From positions 181,699 to 245,698 of the forward strand of contig NZ_JAPAAF010000004.1 of NCBI RefSeq assembly GCF_025907915.1: 64,000 nt of DNA, given 5' to 3'. Of the stretch, positions 9,092 to 16,450 are shown in pieces. Origin of the DNA: Gaoshiqia sediminis. GTDB lineage: Bacteria > Bacteroidota > Bacteroidia > Bacteroidales > Prolixibacteraceae. Numbering within the stretch: the first letter of the stretch is position 1; each line of letters starts with the position of its first letter. The notes below the pieces were generated by a model. The model saw only the letters and a list, made by a program, of their open reading frames with translations. It was not told the DNA's origin and made no database searches. Made by a program: the position numbers and the translations under genes.

Positions 9092-9637
9092 TTAGTTGGC
9101 TTTCCCGGTAATCCAGTTCACAATTTTCGGATCATCGGGTTTGGTTTTTGGGCTGAAAAAATCAACCAGTTGTCCGTTTTCGTCAATCAGGTATTTTTGA
9201 AAGTTCCAGCCAACTTCTGAGTCCATTACACCGTTTTTTGATTTTTGAGTTAGCCATTGGTAGATCGGCGCCATGTCGGAGCCTTTCACCGAAATTTTCG
9301 ACATCATGGGAAACGACACGCCATAATTACGCTGGCAAAATTCCTGTATTTCGTCATCGCTGCCTGGTTCTTGCCCCAAGAAGTTGTTGGCCGGAAAACC
9401 AATGATGGTGAAGTTAAGACCACCGTATTGTTTGTATAACGCTTGCAAAGCCTCGTATTGCGGGGTCAATCCGCATTTGGAAGCCGTGTTGACCACCAGT
9501 ACTTTTTTCCCTTTCAGGCTGGAAAGACTAAAATCCTGTCCTTCGATGTTCTTCACCGTAAAATCGTAAAACGACTCTTGTCCAAAGCCAATGGTAGCAA
9601 TCATGGCAAAAAAAATCAGTAGGGTAAATTTCTTCAT
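9092..9637 (-). CDS. Exported glutathione peroxidase family protein
   Basis: A 181-residue thioredoxin-fold peroxidase with a cleavable signal peptide (MKKFTLLIFFAMIATIGFG). The conserved catalytic set is present: the peroxidatic Cys in VVNTASKCGLTPQYE, Gln in FPANNFLGQEPG, and Trp/Asn in VGWNFQKYLI. It is a Cys rather than selenocysteine enzyme. These bacterial GPx-like proteins usually take electrons from thioredoxin-like donors and reduce hydroperoxides; the signal peptide places it in the periplasm or envelope. It shares a terminator with the convergent CHAT gene and is probably monocistronic. Confidence 0.93.
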   Translation of the reverse strand: MKKFTLLIFFAMIATIGFGQESFYDFTVKNIEGQDFSLSSLKGKKVLVVNTASKCGLTPQYEALQALYKQYGGLNFTIIGFPANNFLGQEPGSDDEIQEFCQRNYGVSFPMMSKISVKGSDMAPIYQWLTQKSKNGVMDSEVGWNFQKYLIDENGQLVDFFSPKTKPDDPKIVNWITGKAN

Positions 9638-9676
9638 ACACGTTATTTTTAGTTGATAGTTGTTGAATCCTTTTCA

Positions 9677-9725
9677 CTGGACGGTAGCACTGTAATTTCT
9701 TGTTTTTACAAGCTATCGTCCAGTT
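9677..9725. repeat. Inverted repeat in the gpx-dnaX intergenic region
   Basis: ACTGGACGGTAGC (9677-9689) pairs with GCTATCGTCCAGT (9713-9725), a 13-bp stem with one G-T pair. Inside is a smaller CTTG/CAAG hairpin. It lies between two divergent promoter regions (gpx and dnaX). It might be a folded leader or a protein-binding palindrome; no downstream poly-T marks it as a terminator for a known gene. Confidence 0.5.
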
Positions 9726-9825
9726 TTGAAAACAGTTTTCAGCCGAAAAAGTTTAGGCAGAAATAGTTACAAATCATGCTTCGCTTTGTTGATAAAAAAG
9801 CTCCCTGAAAATAGGGCAAAATGTT

Positions 9826-9833
9826 TATCTTTG
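9826..9833 (+). promoter_or_regulatory. Putative -7 box of dnaX
   Basis: TATCTTTG matches the Bacteroidota -7 consensus TAnnTTTG exactly and sits 19 bases before the dnaX ATG. No TTTG -33 box is found at the usual 19-21 base spacing. Confidence 0.45.
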
Positions 9834-9852
9834 ATTTTCATTTCGCGAAATT

Positions 9853-10956
9853 ATGGAGAATTTTATTGTTTCTGCACGAAAATACCGGCCAGACACCTTT
9901 CAAACAGTTGTAGGACAGGCATCGATTACTGCGACCCTGAAGAATGCCATCAAAAACAGCCAGTTAGCCCATGCATACTTGTTTTGTGGTCCGCGCGGGG
10001 TTGGAAAAACGACCTGTGCCCGTATTTTCGCCAAAACCATAAATTGCCAGAACCTGACCGCCGAAACAGAACCCTGCAATCAATGTGAATCCTGCCAGGC
10101 ATTCAATAGCAACCGGTCGTACAATATTCACGAGCTGGATGCTGCTTCAAACAATTCGGTGGACGATATTCGTAACCTGACTGATCAGGTACGTATTCCG
10201 CCGCAGATCGGTAAGTACAGCATTTATATCATCGACGAGGTACACATGTTGTCGCAGGCGGCTTTCAACGCTTTTCTGAAAACTTTGGAAGAACCGCCAA
10301 AGCATGCGATTTTTATTTTGGCAACGACAGAAAAGCATAAAATTATTCCAACGATTTTGTCGCGTTGTCAGATTTTCGACTTTAACCGGATCAAGATTGG
10401 AGATATTTCTGAACATCTGGGTTATGTGGCCCGGCAAGAATCTGTTGATATTGAATCGGAAGCGCTGAACGTAATCGCGCACAAGGCCGATGGCGCCATG
10501 CGTGATGCCTTGTCGATTTTTGACCAGATTGTAAGTTTTTCGGGCCGGAGCATTTCGTATAAAGATGTGATTTCGAACCTGAACGTGCTGGACTATGATT
10601 ATTATTTCAGGCTGATCGAAATGCTGTTGAAGAATGATGTGCCCGGCGCATTGATGTTATTTAATGATGTGCTTGACCACGGTTTCGACGGGCATCATTT
10701 TATTACGGGCCTGAGCAGCCATTTGCGCGATTTGTTGGTATGCAAAGATGCCGTGACCGTGCAATTGCTTGAGGTGGGGGGCGAAATCAAAGAAAAATAC
10801 AAATCGCAGGGAGTAGCTTGCGATGCCGATTTTTTACTCGAAGCGCTAAAAATCAGCAACGAATGCGATATTCAATACAAGGCAAGTCAAAACAAGCGGT
10901 TACTTGTTGAGCTGAGCCTGATCCGGATGGCACAGCTTTCCTTAAAAAAAAAATAG
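9853..10956 (+). CDS. dnaX: DNA polymerase III gamma/tau subunit, gamma-form frame
   Basis: A 367-residue clamp-loader ATPase. Walker A is GPRGVGKTT (starting ~46), zinc-binding cysteines lie around 62-80 (CNQCESC), Walker B/DEAD-like IYIIDEVHML is near 125, and sensor 1/SRC is ILATTEKHKIIPTILSRC. The frame ends in LKKK and TAG directly after a run of ten A (10944-10953). The -1 frame continues without a break into 11600 and encodes the expected tau tail. The protein therefore stops where a gamma-type product would end, and full-length tau needs slippage at the A tract. It loads the sliding clamp in the replisome. The N-terminal half is certain; how tau is made is inference. Confidence 0.95.
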   Translation: MENFIVSARKYRPDTFQTVVGQASITATLKNAIKNSQLAHAYLFCGPRGVGKTTCARIFAKTINCQNLTAETEPCNQCESCQAFNSNRSYNIHELDAASNNSVDDIRNLTDQVRIPPQIGKYSIYIIDEVHMLSQAAFNAFLKTLEEPPKHAIFILATTEKHKIIPTILSRCQIFDFNRIKIGDISEHLGYVARQESVDIESEALNVIAHKADGAMRDALSIFDQIVSFSGRSISYKDVISNLNVLDYDYYFRLIEMLLKNDVPGALMLFNDVLDHGFDGHHFITGLSSHLRDLLVCKDAVTVQLLEVGGEIKEKYKSQGVACDADFLLEALKISNECDIQYKASQNKRLLVELSLIRMAQLSLKKK

Positions 10957-10985
10957 CTGACGAACCCAACTCCGACGAGTTAGCT
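10944..10985 (+). promoter_or_regulatory. Probable dnaX frameshift site: A10 tract plus stem-loop
   Basis: Ten A (10944-10953) come immediately before the TAG stop of the upstream frame. Just downstream, AGCTGAC (10955-10961) can pair with GTTAGCT (10979-10985; one G-T pair), or alternatively AACTC (10968-10972) with GAGTT (10977-10981). Poly-A slippery sites in dnaX produce gamma and tau in other bacteria, by ribosomal -1 shift or polymerase slippage. A sequencing error in the homopolymer is the alternative. Confidence 0.6.
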
Positions 10986-11600
10986 CCGATTTTTAATAGC
11001 GATTCCCCCGGTCAGCCTGCGCCAAAAGCTGTTTTGCCACAGGTGCAACCAGCTGCCAAGTCGGCCGGAGCCGATGAGCAAAAAACTTCCCGCGTTTCTG
11101 TCAAACGGATGATTAAGCGAACCGGAAGCGGATACACTCCCTCTATCAAAGATGCGATTTCCGGTAAGCTCACCGACGACACGCAAGTAGAAGATGCCAA
11201 GGAAAAGATGAAATATTATGCCGGCGAAACCTTGCACGAACCTTTTACAAAAGAACAGTTCGAAGCCAAATGGGCCGAATACCTCCGTCGGCTGGATGAA
11301 CGCCCGAACCTGAAAGCCACGCTTTCGCGCACGCCGGAAATTTTTGAGAGGCACAAACTCCAACTGAAAATTGAGAATTCGGTTCAGGATGGTGAGATCA
11401 GTAAAATAAAACCCGACTTGGTTTCCTGGTTGCGAAAGGAATTGCGCAACACCGATATCGAACTGATCACAGAGATCATAGTGTCGGAAGTCGAGGTTAA
11501 ACCCTATTCCGAAACTGAGAAATTGATTGAAATGATCAAAAAGAACCCCAATGTCAATTTGTTGAAACAGACTTTTAACCTGGATTTTGGAGAACATTAA
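10953..11600 (+). CDS. dnaX: dnaX tau-specific C-terminal region (-1 frame)
   Basis: Read in the -1 frame from the A10 tract, the sequence is open for about 215 codons without a good independent start near its beginning. It holds a Pro/Ala-rich linker (DSPGQPAPKAVLPQVQPAAK) and then a folded tail: FEAKWAEYLRRLDERPNL, IKPDLVSWLRKEL and NPNVNLLKQTFNLDFGEH. This tail matches my memory of the C-terminus of Bacteroidota DnaX proteins, where it is part of one polypeptide. Joined by a -1 shift, the tau product would be about 582 residues. An independent start at 11034 is not supported by a ribosome-binding region. It would link the clamp loader to the polymerase and helicase. Confidence 0.75.
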   Translation: MADEPNSDELAPIFNSDSPGQPAPKAVLPQVQPAAKSAGADEQKTSRVSVKRMIKRTGSGYTPSIKDAISGKLTDDTQVEDAKEKMKYYAGETLHEPFTKEQFEAKWAEYLRRLDERPNLKATLSRTPEIFERHKLQLKIENSVQDGEISKIKPDLVSWLRKELRNTDIELITEIIVSEVEVKPYSETEKLIEMIKKNPNVNLLKQTFNLDFGEH

Positions 11601-11709
11601 TTCCAGAAAGAAAGTAAACGTAACTAATTATAAGGCGGCAAATCGGGAGTTTGCCAAACAATATTTTTAACGGAAGAAAAATATTTTGCAGGCTTTGCTG
11701 ACGGATTAA

Positions 11710-11736
11710 AACATTCTTAAGAAATAAAAGAATGTT
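11710..11736. repeat. Hairpin upstream of ferritin
   Basis: AACATTCTT (11710-11718) and AAGAATGTT (11728-11736) form a 9-bp stem with a 9-base loop. It lies between dnaX and the ferritin gene, upstream of the putative -7 box. It may terminate dnaX transcription or be an operator for iron or redox control; neither can be decided from sequence. Confidence 0.4.
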
Positions 11737-11768
11737 ATTTGGATTGCAGGAAATATAGCTTTTTTAAG

Positions 11769-11776
11769 TATTTTTG
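11769..11776 (+). promoter_or_regulatory. Putative -7 box of the ferritin gene
   Basis: TATTTTTG fits TAnnTTTG. An ATTG 22 bases upstream (11743-11746) is a possible imperfect -33 element. It is 24 bases before the ATG. Confidence 0.4.
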
Positions 11777-11800
11777 AAAGAAACCAAAAAAATAACTGTT

Positions 11801-12313
11801 ATGCTTAAAGATACCGTTTTAAAAGCGTTGAATGATCAAATTAATGCAGAGATTCATTCTGCTTATTTGTATTTGTCGATGTCGGCCTGGTTCGAAGCAA
11901 AAGGATTGGGTGGGTTCGCTAACTGGATGAAAGTACAATATCAGGAAGAGTTGACCCACGCTATGAAATTTTTTGATTATGTACACGAACGCAGTGGCCG
12001 TGTGATTCTTGAACCAATTGCCGGTGTTCAAACCGAATTTGAAAGTATCATTGATGCGTACGAGAAGACGCTGGAGCACGAACAGAAGGTAACTGCGCTG
12101 ATTAACAATTTGGTGGATGTCGCGATGGCAGCCAATGATCATGCCACGCAAAGTTTTCTTCAATGGTTTGTCAATGAACAAGTAGAAGAAGAAAAGAACG
12201 TGAACCAGATTTTGGATGACCTGCGTTTGATTAACGGGCAAGGAAATGGCTTGTTTATGATGAACCGTGAACTGGCATCGCGCGTATTTACAGATGAAAC
12301 AAAGGCAGAATAA
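11801..12313 (+). CDS. Ferritin (non-heme)
   Basis: A 170-residue four-helix ferritin. Ferroxidase-centre residues are visible in INAEIHSAYLYL (Glu), QYQEELTHAMKF (Glu and His), and FLQWFVNEQVEEEKN near the C-terminal half (Gln, Glu). I chose ATG 11801; an upstream in-frame TTG at 11774 would add nine residues without homology. The protein assembles into a 24-mer shell that oxidises and stores iron in the cytoplasm. It is flanked by a hairpin upstream and a terminator downstream, so it is monocistronic. Induction by iron or oxidative stress is usual for this family but not proven here. Confidence 0.95.
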   Translation: MLKDTVLKALNDQINAEIHSAYLYLSMSAWFEAKGLGGFANWMKVQYQEELTHAMKFFDYVHERSGRVILEPIAGVQTEFESIIDAYEKTLEHEQKVTALINNLVDVAMAANDHATQSFLQWFVNEQVEEEKNVNQILDDLRLINGQGNGLFMMNRELASRVFTDETKAE

Positions 12314-12339
12314 GTAAAAAAGAGATTGATATTTTTTGA

Positions 12340-12367
12340 AAGGCTGCCATTTTGGGTAGCCTTTTTT
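12340..12367 (+). terminator. Terminator between ferritin and the (p)ppGpp synthetase gene
   Basis: GGCTGCC (12342-12348) pairs with GGTAGCC (12355-12361), with two further A-T pairs at the base, loop ATTTTG, then six T. It ends ferritin transcription 26 bases before the next start codon. Confidence 0.8.
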
Positions 12368-12392
12368 ATTGTTGTTTTTAAAGCACAAATCC

Positions 12393-14579
12393 ATGAACAA
12401 ACGAATTGAAGAGGCCTGGAATGTCCTGCTGGACTCGTGCCGTTCGTATTTGGGTGAGCCGGAAGTGGCAGAAATTAACCGGGCCTTTGATTATGCCTGG
12501 AAAATTTTAGGCGAAGCTACCTGGCCAAACGGGGAAATCATTCTGATTCATTCTATTGAAGTCGCACAGGTAGTCAGTAAAGAAATTGGACTGGGGGCCG
12601 ACTCGATTATTTCAGGTTTGCTTCATAATGTGGCTTACGAGGATGTTCCGAACCGGCCTGATTTTAAGGAGATAGGCAAGCATTTTGGCCCGACAGTGGG
12701 CGGTATTCTCGAGGGAATGGCAAAAATCAATGCGCTTGGAACCGACACGGTTGACCTTCATTCCGAAAACTATCGGAAACTGATGCTTGCGTTGGCTGGC
12801 GACGTACGCGTAATCCTGGTGAAAATTGCCGATCGTTTGCATGTGATGCGAAATCTGGGAAAATACAGCCCCGATGTTCAAAAGAAAATTTCGGTGGAAA
12901 CTTCCCATTTGTATGCGCCGCTGGCCCACCGGCTTGGTTTGTACAACATGAACTCCGAATTGCTGGATTTGTGCCTGTTATACTTGCATCCGGAATCGTA
13001 TAAATTGGTTGATGAGCATTTGAAAGAATCGGAATCCGAACGACGCAACTTTGTGGCCGAATTTGTAAAGCCGATTGAGGAGAAGTTGCGTTCGCGAGGC
13101 TTTCAGTTCGATATGAAGGCGCGGACGAAATCCATCAACTCCATCTGGAACAAAATGAAAAGTCAAGGTGTTGGCTTTGACGAAGTGTATGACCTTTTTG
13201 CTATTCGCGTTATTCTGGATTCGAAACCGGAGATGGAAAAATCGGATTGCTGGCAGGTTTATTCTATTGTTACGGATGAATATCAGGCCAACCCGGAACG
13301 GATGCGCGACTGGATTACCGTGCCAAAATCCAACGGCTACGAGAGTTTGCATGCCACTGTACTTGGTCCGAACAAAAAGTGGATTGAAATTCAGATTCGC
13401 ACCAAACGGATGGATGAGGTGGCCGAAAAAGGACTGGCTGCGCACTGGAAATATAAAGGCGGATCAAGTTCGTCCGAAATGGAACAGTGGTTGGCCGGTG
13501 TGCGCGAGATTTTGGAAAATCCCGATCTGAACGTAGTTGATTTTATTGATGAATTCCGGACAAATATTTACAGCGACGAAATTTTTGTATTCACGCCGAA
13601 GGGTGATTTAAAACGTCTTCCGGCCGGGGCAACCCTGCTCGATTTTGCCTACGAAATCCACTCGGTGGTTGGCGATCGGTGTGTTGGCGGAATGGTTGAC
13701 GGCAAAAAAGTAACCTTGAGGTATCAGTTGAAAAATGGCCAGCAAATTTCGGTGGACACTTCGAATAATCAAAAACCAAAGCTCGATTGGCTTGATTTTG
13801 TAGTAACCAGCAAGGCAAAAAACCGCATCAAAGCGAGCTTGAATGAAGAACGAAAACGAGAAGCCGACAATGGGAAAGAGATTTTGCTGCGGAAGTTGAA
13901 GAACTGGAAAATTGATTATAACGATGAGGTAATCCGCACATTGCTGAAGCATTACCAGCTGAAACTGGCGCAGGACCTGTATTACAATATTTCCACCGAA
14001 AAAATTGATACGCTGGATGTTAAAGAAGTGCTGATTGCCAAAGATGAAGAGCAATCGGTGCGCCAAAAACTGGAGGAGATTATTCCCGGTGAACAGATCA
14101 AAGAGTTCGATTTTTCCGGGGGCGACGATTACCTGATCATCGACAACAACATAAAGAACGTGAACCATAAGCTGGCGCCTTGTTGCAACCCGATTTTTGG
14201 CGATGACATATTTGGTTTTGTCACCATTAACGAGGGGATCAAAATTCATCGGCGTACATGTCCGAATGCCAAACAGCTTTTCGAACGTTATCCGTACCGG
14301 ATTATTCCGGCCAAATGGCGCGATTCCAACAAACGGACTTCTTTCCAGGCAACCATAAAAATGTCGGGAACTGATGAGGTGGGCATTGTTGCGCAGATTT
14401 CACACGTCATTTCGAAAGACATTGGCGTGCAAATGCGTTCGATCAACATCGATTCGGTCAACGGCGAGTTTGAAGGGACCTTACGGGTGTATGTAAACAA
14501 CATCGAACACCTTGACTTTTTAATGAGAAAGCTCCAGCATATTAAAGGCGTGTTACATGTTTCCAGGGCCGACCAGTAA
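12393..14579 (+). CDS. RelA/SpoT-family (p)ppGpp synthetase with degenerate hydrolase site
   Basis: A 728-residue long RSH protein with a pseudo-HD hydrolase domain (~20-170), synthetase (~225-340), TGS (~390-450; EIFVFTPKGDLKRLPAGAT), a Cys-containing region (KLAPCCNPIFGDD) and ACT (~655-728). The synthetase keeps its key segments: RTKSINSIWNKM, DLFAIRVIL, TVPKSNGYESLHATV and WIEIQIRT. In the hydrolase site His53 and Asp147 (KIADRLH) remain. However, the metal-binding HD pair is His78-Asn79 (LLHNVAYED), the ED pair is shifted by one residue, and the basic GQxRxSGEPY segment is replaced by ATWPNGE. I infer a RelA-type enzyme that makes but does not break down (p)ppGpp. The ATG at 12393 follows a terminator. 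Its last 23 bases overlap glycerate kinase. Confidence 0.92.
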   Translation: MNKRIEEAWNVLLDSCRSYLGEPEVAEINRAFDYAWKILGEATWPNGEIILIHSIEVAQVVSKEIGLGADSIISGLLHNVAYEDVPNRPDFKEIGKHFGPTVGGILEGMAKINALGTDTVDLHSENYRKLMLALAGDVRVILVKIADRLHVMRNLGKYSPDVQKKISVETSHLYAPLAHRLGLYNMNSELLDLCLLYLHPESYKLVDEHLKESESERRNFVAEFVKPIEEKLRSRGFQFDMKARTKSINSIWNKMKSQGVGFDEVYDLFAIRVILDSKPEMEKSDCWQVYSIVTDEYQANPERMRDWITVPKSNGYESLHATVLGPNKKWIEIQIRTKRMDEVAEKGLAAHWKYKGGSSSSEMEQWLAGVREILENPDLNVVDFIDEFRTNIYSDEIFVFTPKGDLKRLPAGATLLDFAYEIHSVVGDRCVGGMVDGKKVTLRYQLKNGQQISVDTSNNQKPKLDWLDFVVTSKAKNRIKASLNEERKREADNGKEILLRKLKNWKIDYNDEVIRTLLKHYQLKLAQDLYYNISTEKIDTLDVKEVLIAKDEEQSVRQKLEEIIPGEQIKEFDFSGGDDYLIIDNNIKNVNHKLAPCCNPIFGDDIFGFVTINEGIKIHRRTCPNAKQLFERYPYRIIPAKWRDSNKRTSFQATIKMSGTDEVGIVAQISHVISKDIGVQMRSINIDSVNGEFEGTLRVYVNNIEHLDFLMRKLQHIKGVLHVSRADQ

Positions 14580-15705
14580 ATATCGGGTCATTGCGGCGCC
14601 CAATAGCATGAAAGGCAGCCTGGATGCATTTCTTTTTGCCGAAATCATCGGGAAGGCTTTTCGTTCGGTTTCCGATCGTTTTGAGGTGATTGAGCTTCCG
14701 GTAGCCGATGGGGGTGATTTTACAGCTGAAGTGTTAATTCGTGCATTACAGTTGAGCCGGGTAACTTCTCCGGTTCACGATCCGTTGGGCCGTATGATCG
14801 AGGCAGAATACGGATTTGGCAACCAGTTGGCTGTTGTTGAAATGGCCAACGCCAGCGGATTAAAACTGCTTAGCCTCTCCGAACTCACTCCGCTTGACAC
14901 TTCGAGTATTGGAACCGGAGAGTTGATTCGGGATGCGGTGGAACGTGGTGCAAATACTATTTTGCTGGGGGTTGGCGGAAGCGCCACTATCGATGGTGGA
15001 ATGGGACTGTTGGAAGGTCTTGGCGTTTCCTTTTATGATGAACATGGCGAACGCATCCGGGCTTCCGGTGCAAATGCCGGGAAAATCCATTCCTGGGATG
15101 AGGTAGCACTTAGTCGCTATGATGAAATAAGCGTTAAAATAATCTGCGATGTTGATAACCCTTTACTTGGGGCTTCGGGCGCTGTGGCGGTTTTTGGCCC
15201 GCAAAAAGGAGCAACCGGCTCCATGATGCCGGTTTTGGAGAAAAACCTGGAGCATCTTGCGAACGTAATTTTTCAGAAAAAAGGATTGGATTTAAAACAG
15301 GTTCCGGGAATGGGGGCAGCCGGGGGCATCAATTTGGCCTTGTGTGGCTTCTTGAAAGCTGAACTTGTGCCGGGAGCCGAATTTATCCTTGATGTGCTAA
15401 ACTTTGACAATCAGTTGCCGGGAGCGGACCTGGTAATTACGGGCGAAGGTCGCATTGATGCGCAAACGGCCAATAACAAAGCGCCTTTCGCCGTGGCCCG
15501 GAGGGCAAGGCAACGGGGCATACCAGTCGTGGCCATTGGCGGCGAGATCACTCCCGAAGGTGCTGCTTTGTTCGATGAAACTTATTCGTTGGTCAGCCAT
15601 CATGTGGACCGACAAACGGCCTTGCAGCAAACGGAACGGCTTGTTTATGATCGGGCGCGGCAGGCCGCGGTTGATTTTTTTGAAAGATGCCAATCTAATC
15701 CCTGA
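14557..15705 (+). CDS. Glycerate 2-kinase (GarK/GlxK family)
   Basis: A 382-residue glycerate kinase. Conserved features are APNSMKGSLDA at the N-terminus, ELPVADGGDFTAEVL, LLGVGGSATIDGGMGLLEGLG, CDVDNPLLGASGAVAVFGPQ and VITGEGRIDAQTANNKAP. It phosphorylates D-glycerate with ATP, normally to 2-phosphoglycerate for glycolysis. The start overlaps the end of the (p)ppGpp synthetase by 23 bases, so the two are probably translationally coupled. Its 3' end overlaps the convergent nitroreductase gene by 11 bases. No glycerate dehydrogenase or transporter is adjacent. Confidence 0.92.
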   Translation: MFPGPTSKYRVIAAPNSMKGSLDAFLFAEIIGKAFRSVSDRFEVIELPVADGGDFTAEVLIRALQLSRVTSPVHDPLGRMIEAEYGFGNQLAVVEMANASGLKLLSLSELTPLDTSSIGTGELIRDAVERGANTILLGVGGSATIDGGMGLLEGLGVSFYDEHGERIRASGANAGKIHSWDEVALSRYDEISVKIICDVDNPLLGASGAVAVFGPQKGATGSMMPVLEKNLEHLANVIFQKKGLDLKQVPGMGAAGGINLALCGFLKAELVPGAEFILDVLNFDNQLPGADLVITGEGRIDAQTANNKAPFAVARRARQRGIPVVAIGGEITPEGAALFDETYSLVSHHVDRQTALQQTERLVYDRARQAAVDFFERCQSNP

Positions 15706-16291
15706 TCCATTCCGTTTTTTCGCCTACCGGAATTCGCATGCGCGGCGGACGCTGCACGGATGCATCCGGCTCGCCCAATATGAAAAAGCCAATAGGCTCA
15801 TCCTCCTCGCCCAGTGCCAGGAACCTGTGCATTTGCTGTGAGTAGCAAACTTCGCCGGTACTCAGGTAGCCGCCAATACCAAACGCTTCCAGACTGAGAT
15901 AAATGTTCTCGACAGCACAGCCTACAGAAACAATATCTTCCTGCTTCGGAAACCGTTTGTACGGATCACGTTTTGCGATGATAGCAATAACATGCGAAAC
16001 GCGTTTCCACTTATCATCGTAAGCTTCGTATTTGAAATCGAAGAATTTATCAGCCGGGGTAATTTGTTTGTAAATTTCCTTTTGCACCGCAAAAAAGCGT
16101 TTTACCGCTTCGCCTGCAAACACTTTGAAATGCCAGGCTTGTACCAGTCCGTGCGACGGAGCCCAACTGGCATTTTCCAGAAGTTGTTCAATAACCTGAT
16201 CGTCAATTTTACTGCCTTCTTTCAACCCGTTCACAAAAGTTGATTTCCGGCTTTTTATCCATTTCGAAACCTGTTCTATCGTATATTCCAT
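15695..16291 (-). CDS. Nitroreductase family protein
   Basis: A 198-residue FMN-dependent oxidoreductase of the nitroreductase superfamily. Typical segments are the N-terminal SRKSTFVNG, the flavin-site ENASWAPSHGLVQAWHFKVF, the central VSVGCAVENIYLSLEAFGIGG (helix near the flavin) and the C-terminal GFFILGEPD. Members reduce nitroaromatics, quinones or related electrophiles with NAD(P)H; the true substrate cannot be told. ATG at 16289-16291 fits the family start. It runs convergent to glycerate kinase and divergent from tex. Confidence 0.9.
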   Translation of the reverse strand: MEYTIEQVSKWIKSRKSTFVNGLKEGSKIDDQVIEQLLENASWAPSHGLVQAWHFKVFAGEAVKRFFAVQKEIYKQITPADKFFDFKYEAYDDKWKRVSHVIAIIAKRDPYKRFPKQEDIVSVGCAVENIYLSLEAFGIGGYLSTGEVCYSQQMHRFLALGEEDEPIGFFILGEPDASVQRPPRMRIPVGEKTEWIRD

Positions 16292-16450
16292 CTTGATAAT
16301 TTTATGTTTTCAATAACAAACAGCAGGCTGATTGGTTTTTTGAGTGGATCTTGTGTGTTGTTTTATTTCGCACAAAGTCAAAACCTCCCTTGAAATTCCG
16401 CAGAACTTATTTTTCTGTGTATCTTCGTTCCCCCAAATAAAAAATGCAAG

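Noticed and set aside
9677..9725. Riboswitch in front of dnaX.
   Set aside because: The stem does not resemble a known riboswitch, and its location upstream of the likely -7 box puts it outside the transcript.
10944..11600. dnaX as a broken pseudogene.
   Set aside because: The gene is essential, both halves are conserved, and the break sits exactly at a poly-A slippery tract, which fits programmed slippage or a homopolymer error better.
11819..12400. 193-codon minus-strand frame opposite ferritin.
   Set aside because: It lies almost wholly opposite the well-supported ferritin gene, extending only into the terminator region.
13608..14249. 213-codon minus-strand frame opposite the (p)ppGpp synthetase.
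   Set aside because: Complementary to a conserved enzyme; low-complexity hydrophobic translation without family features.
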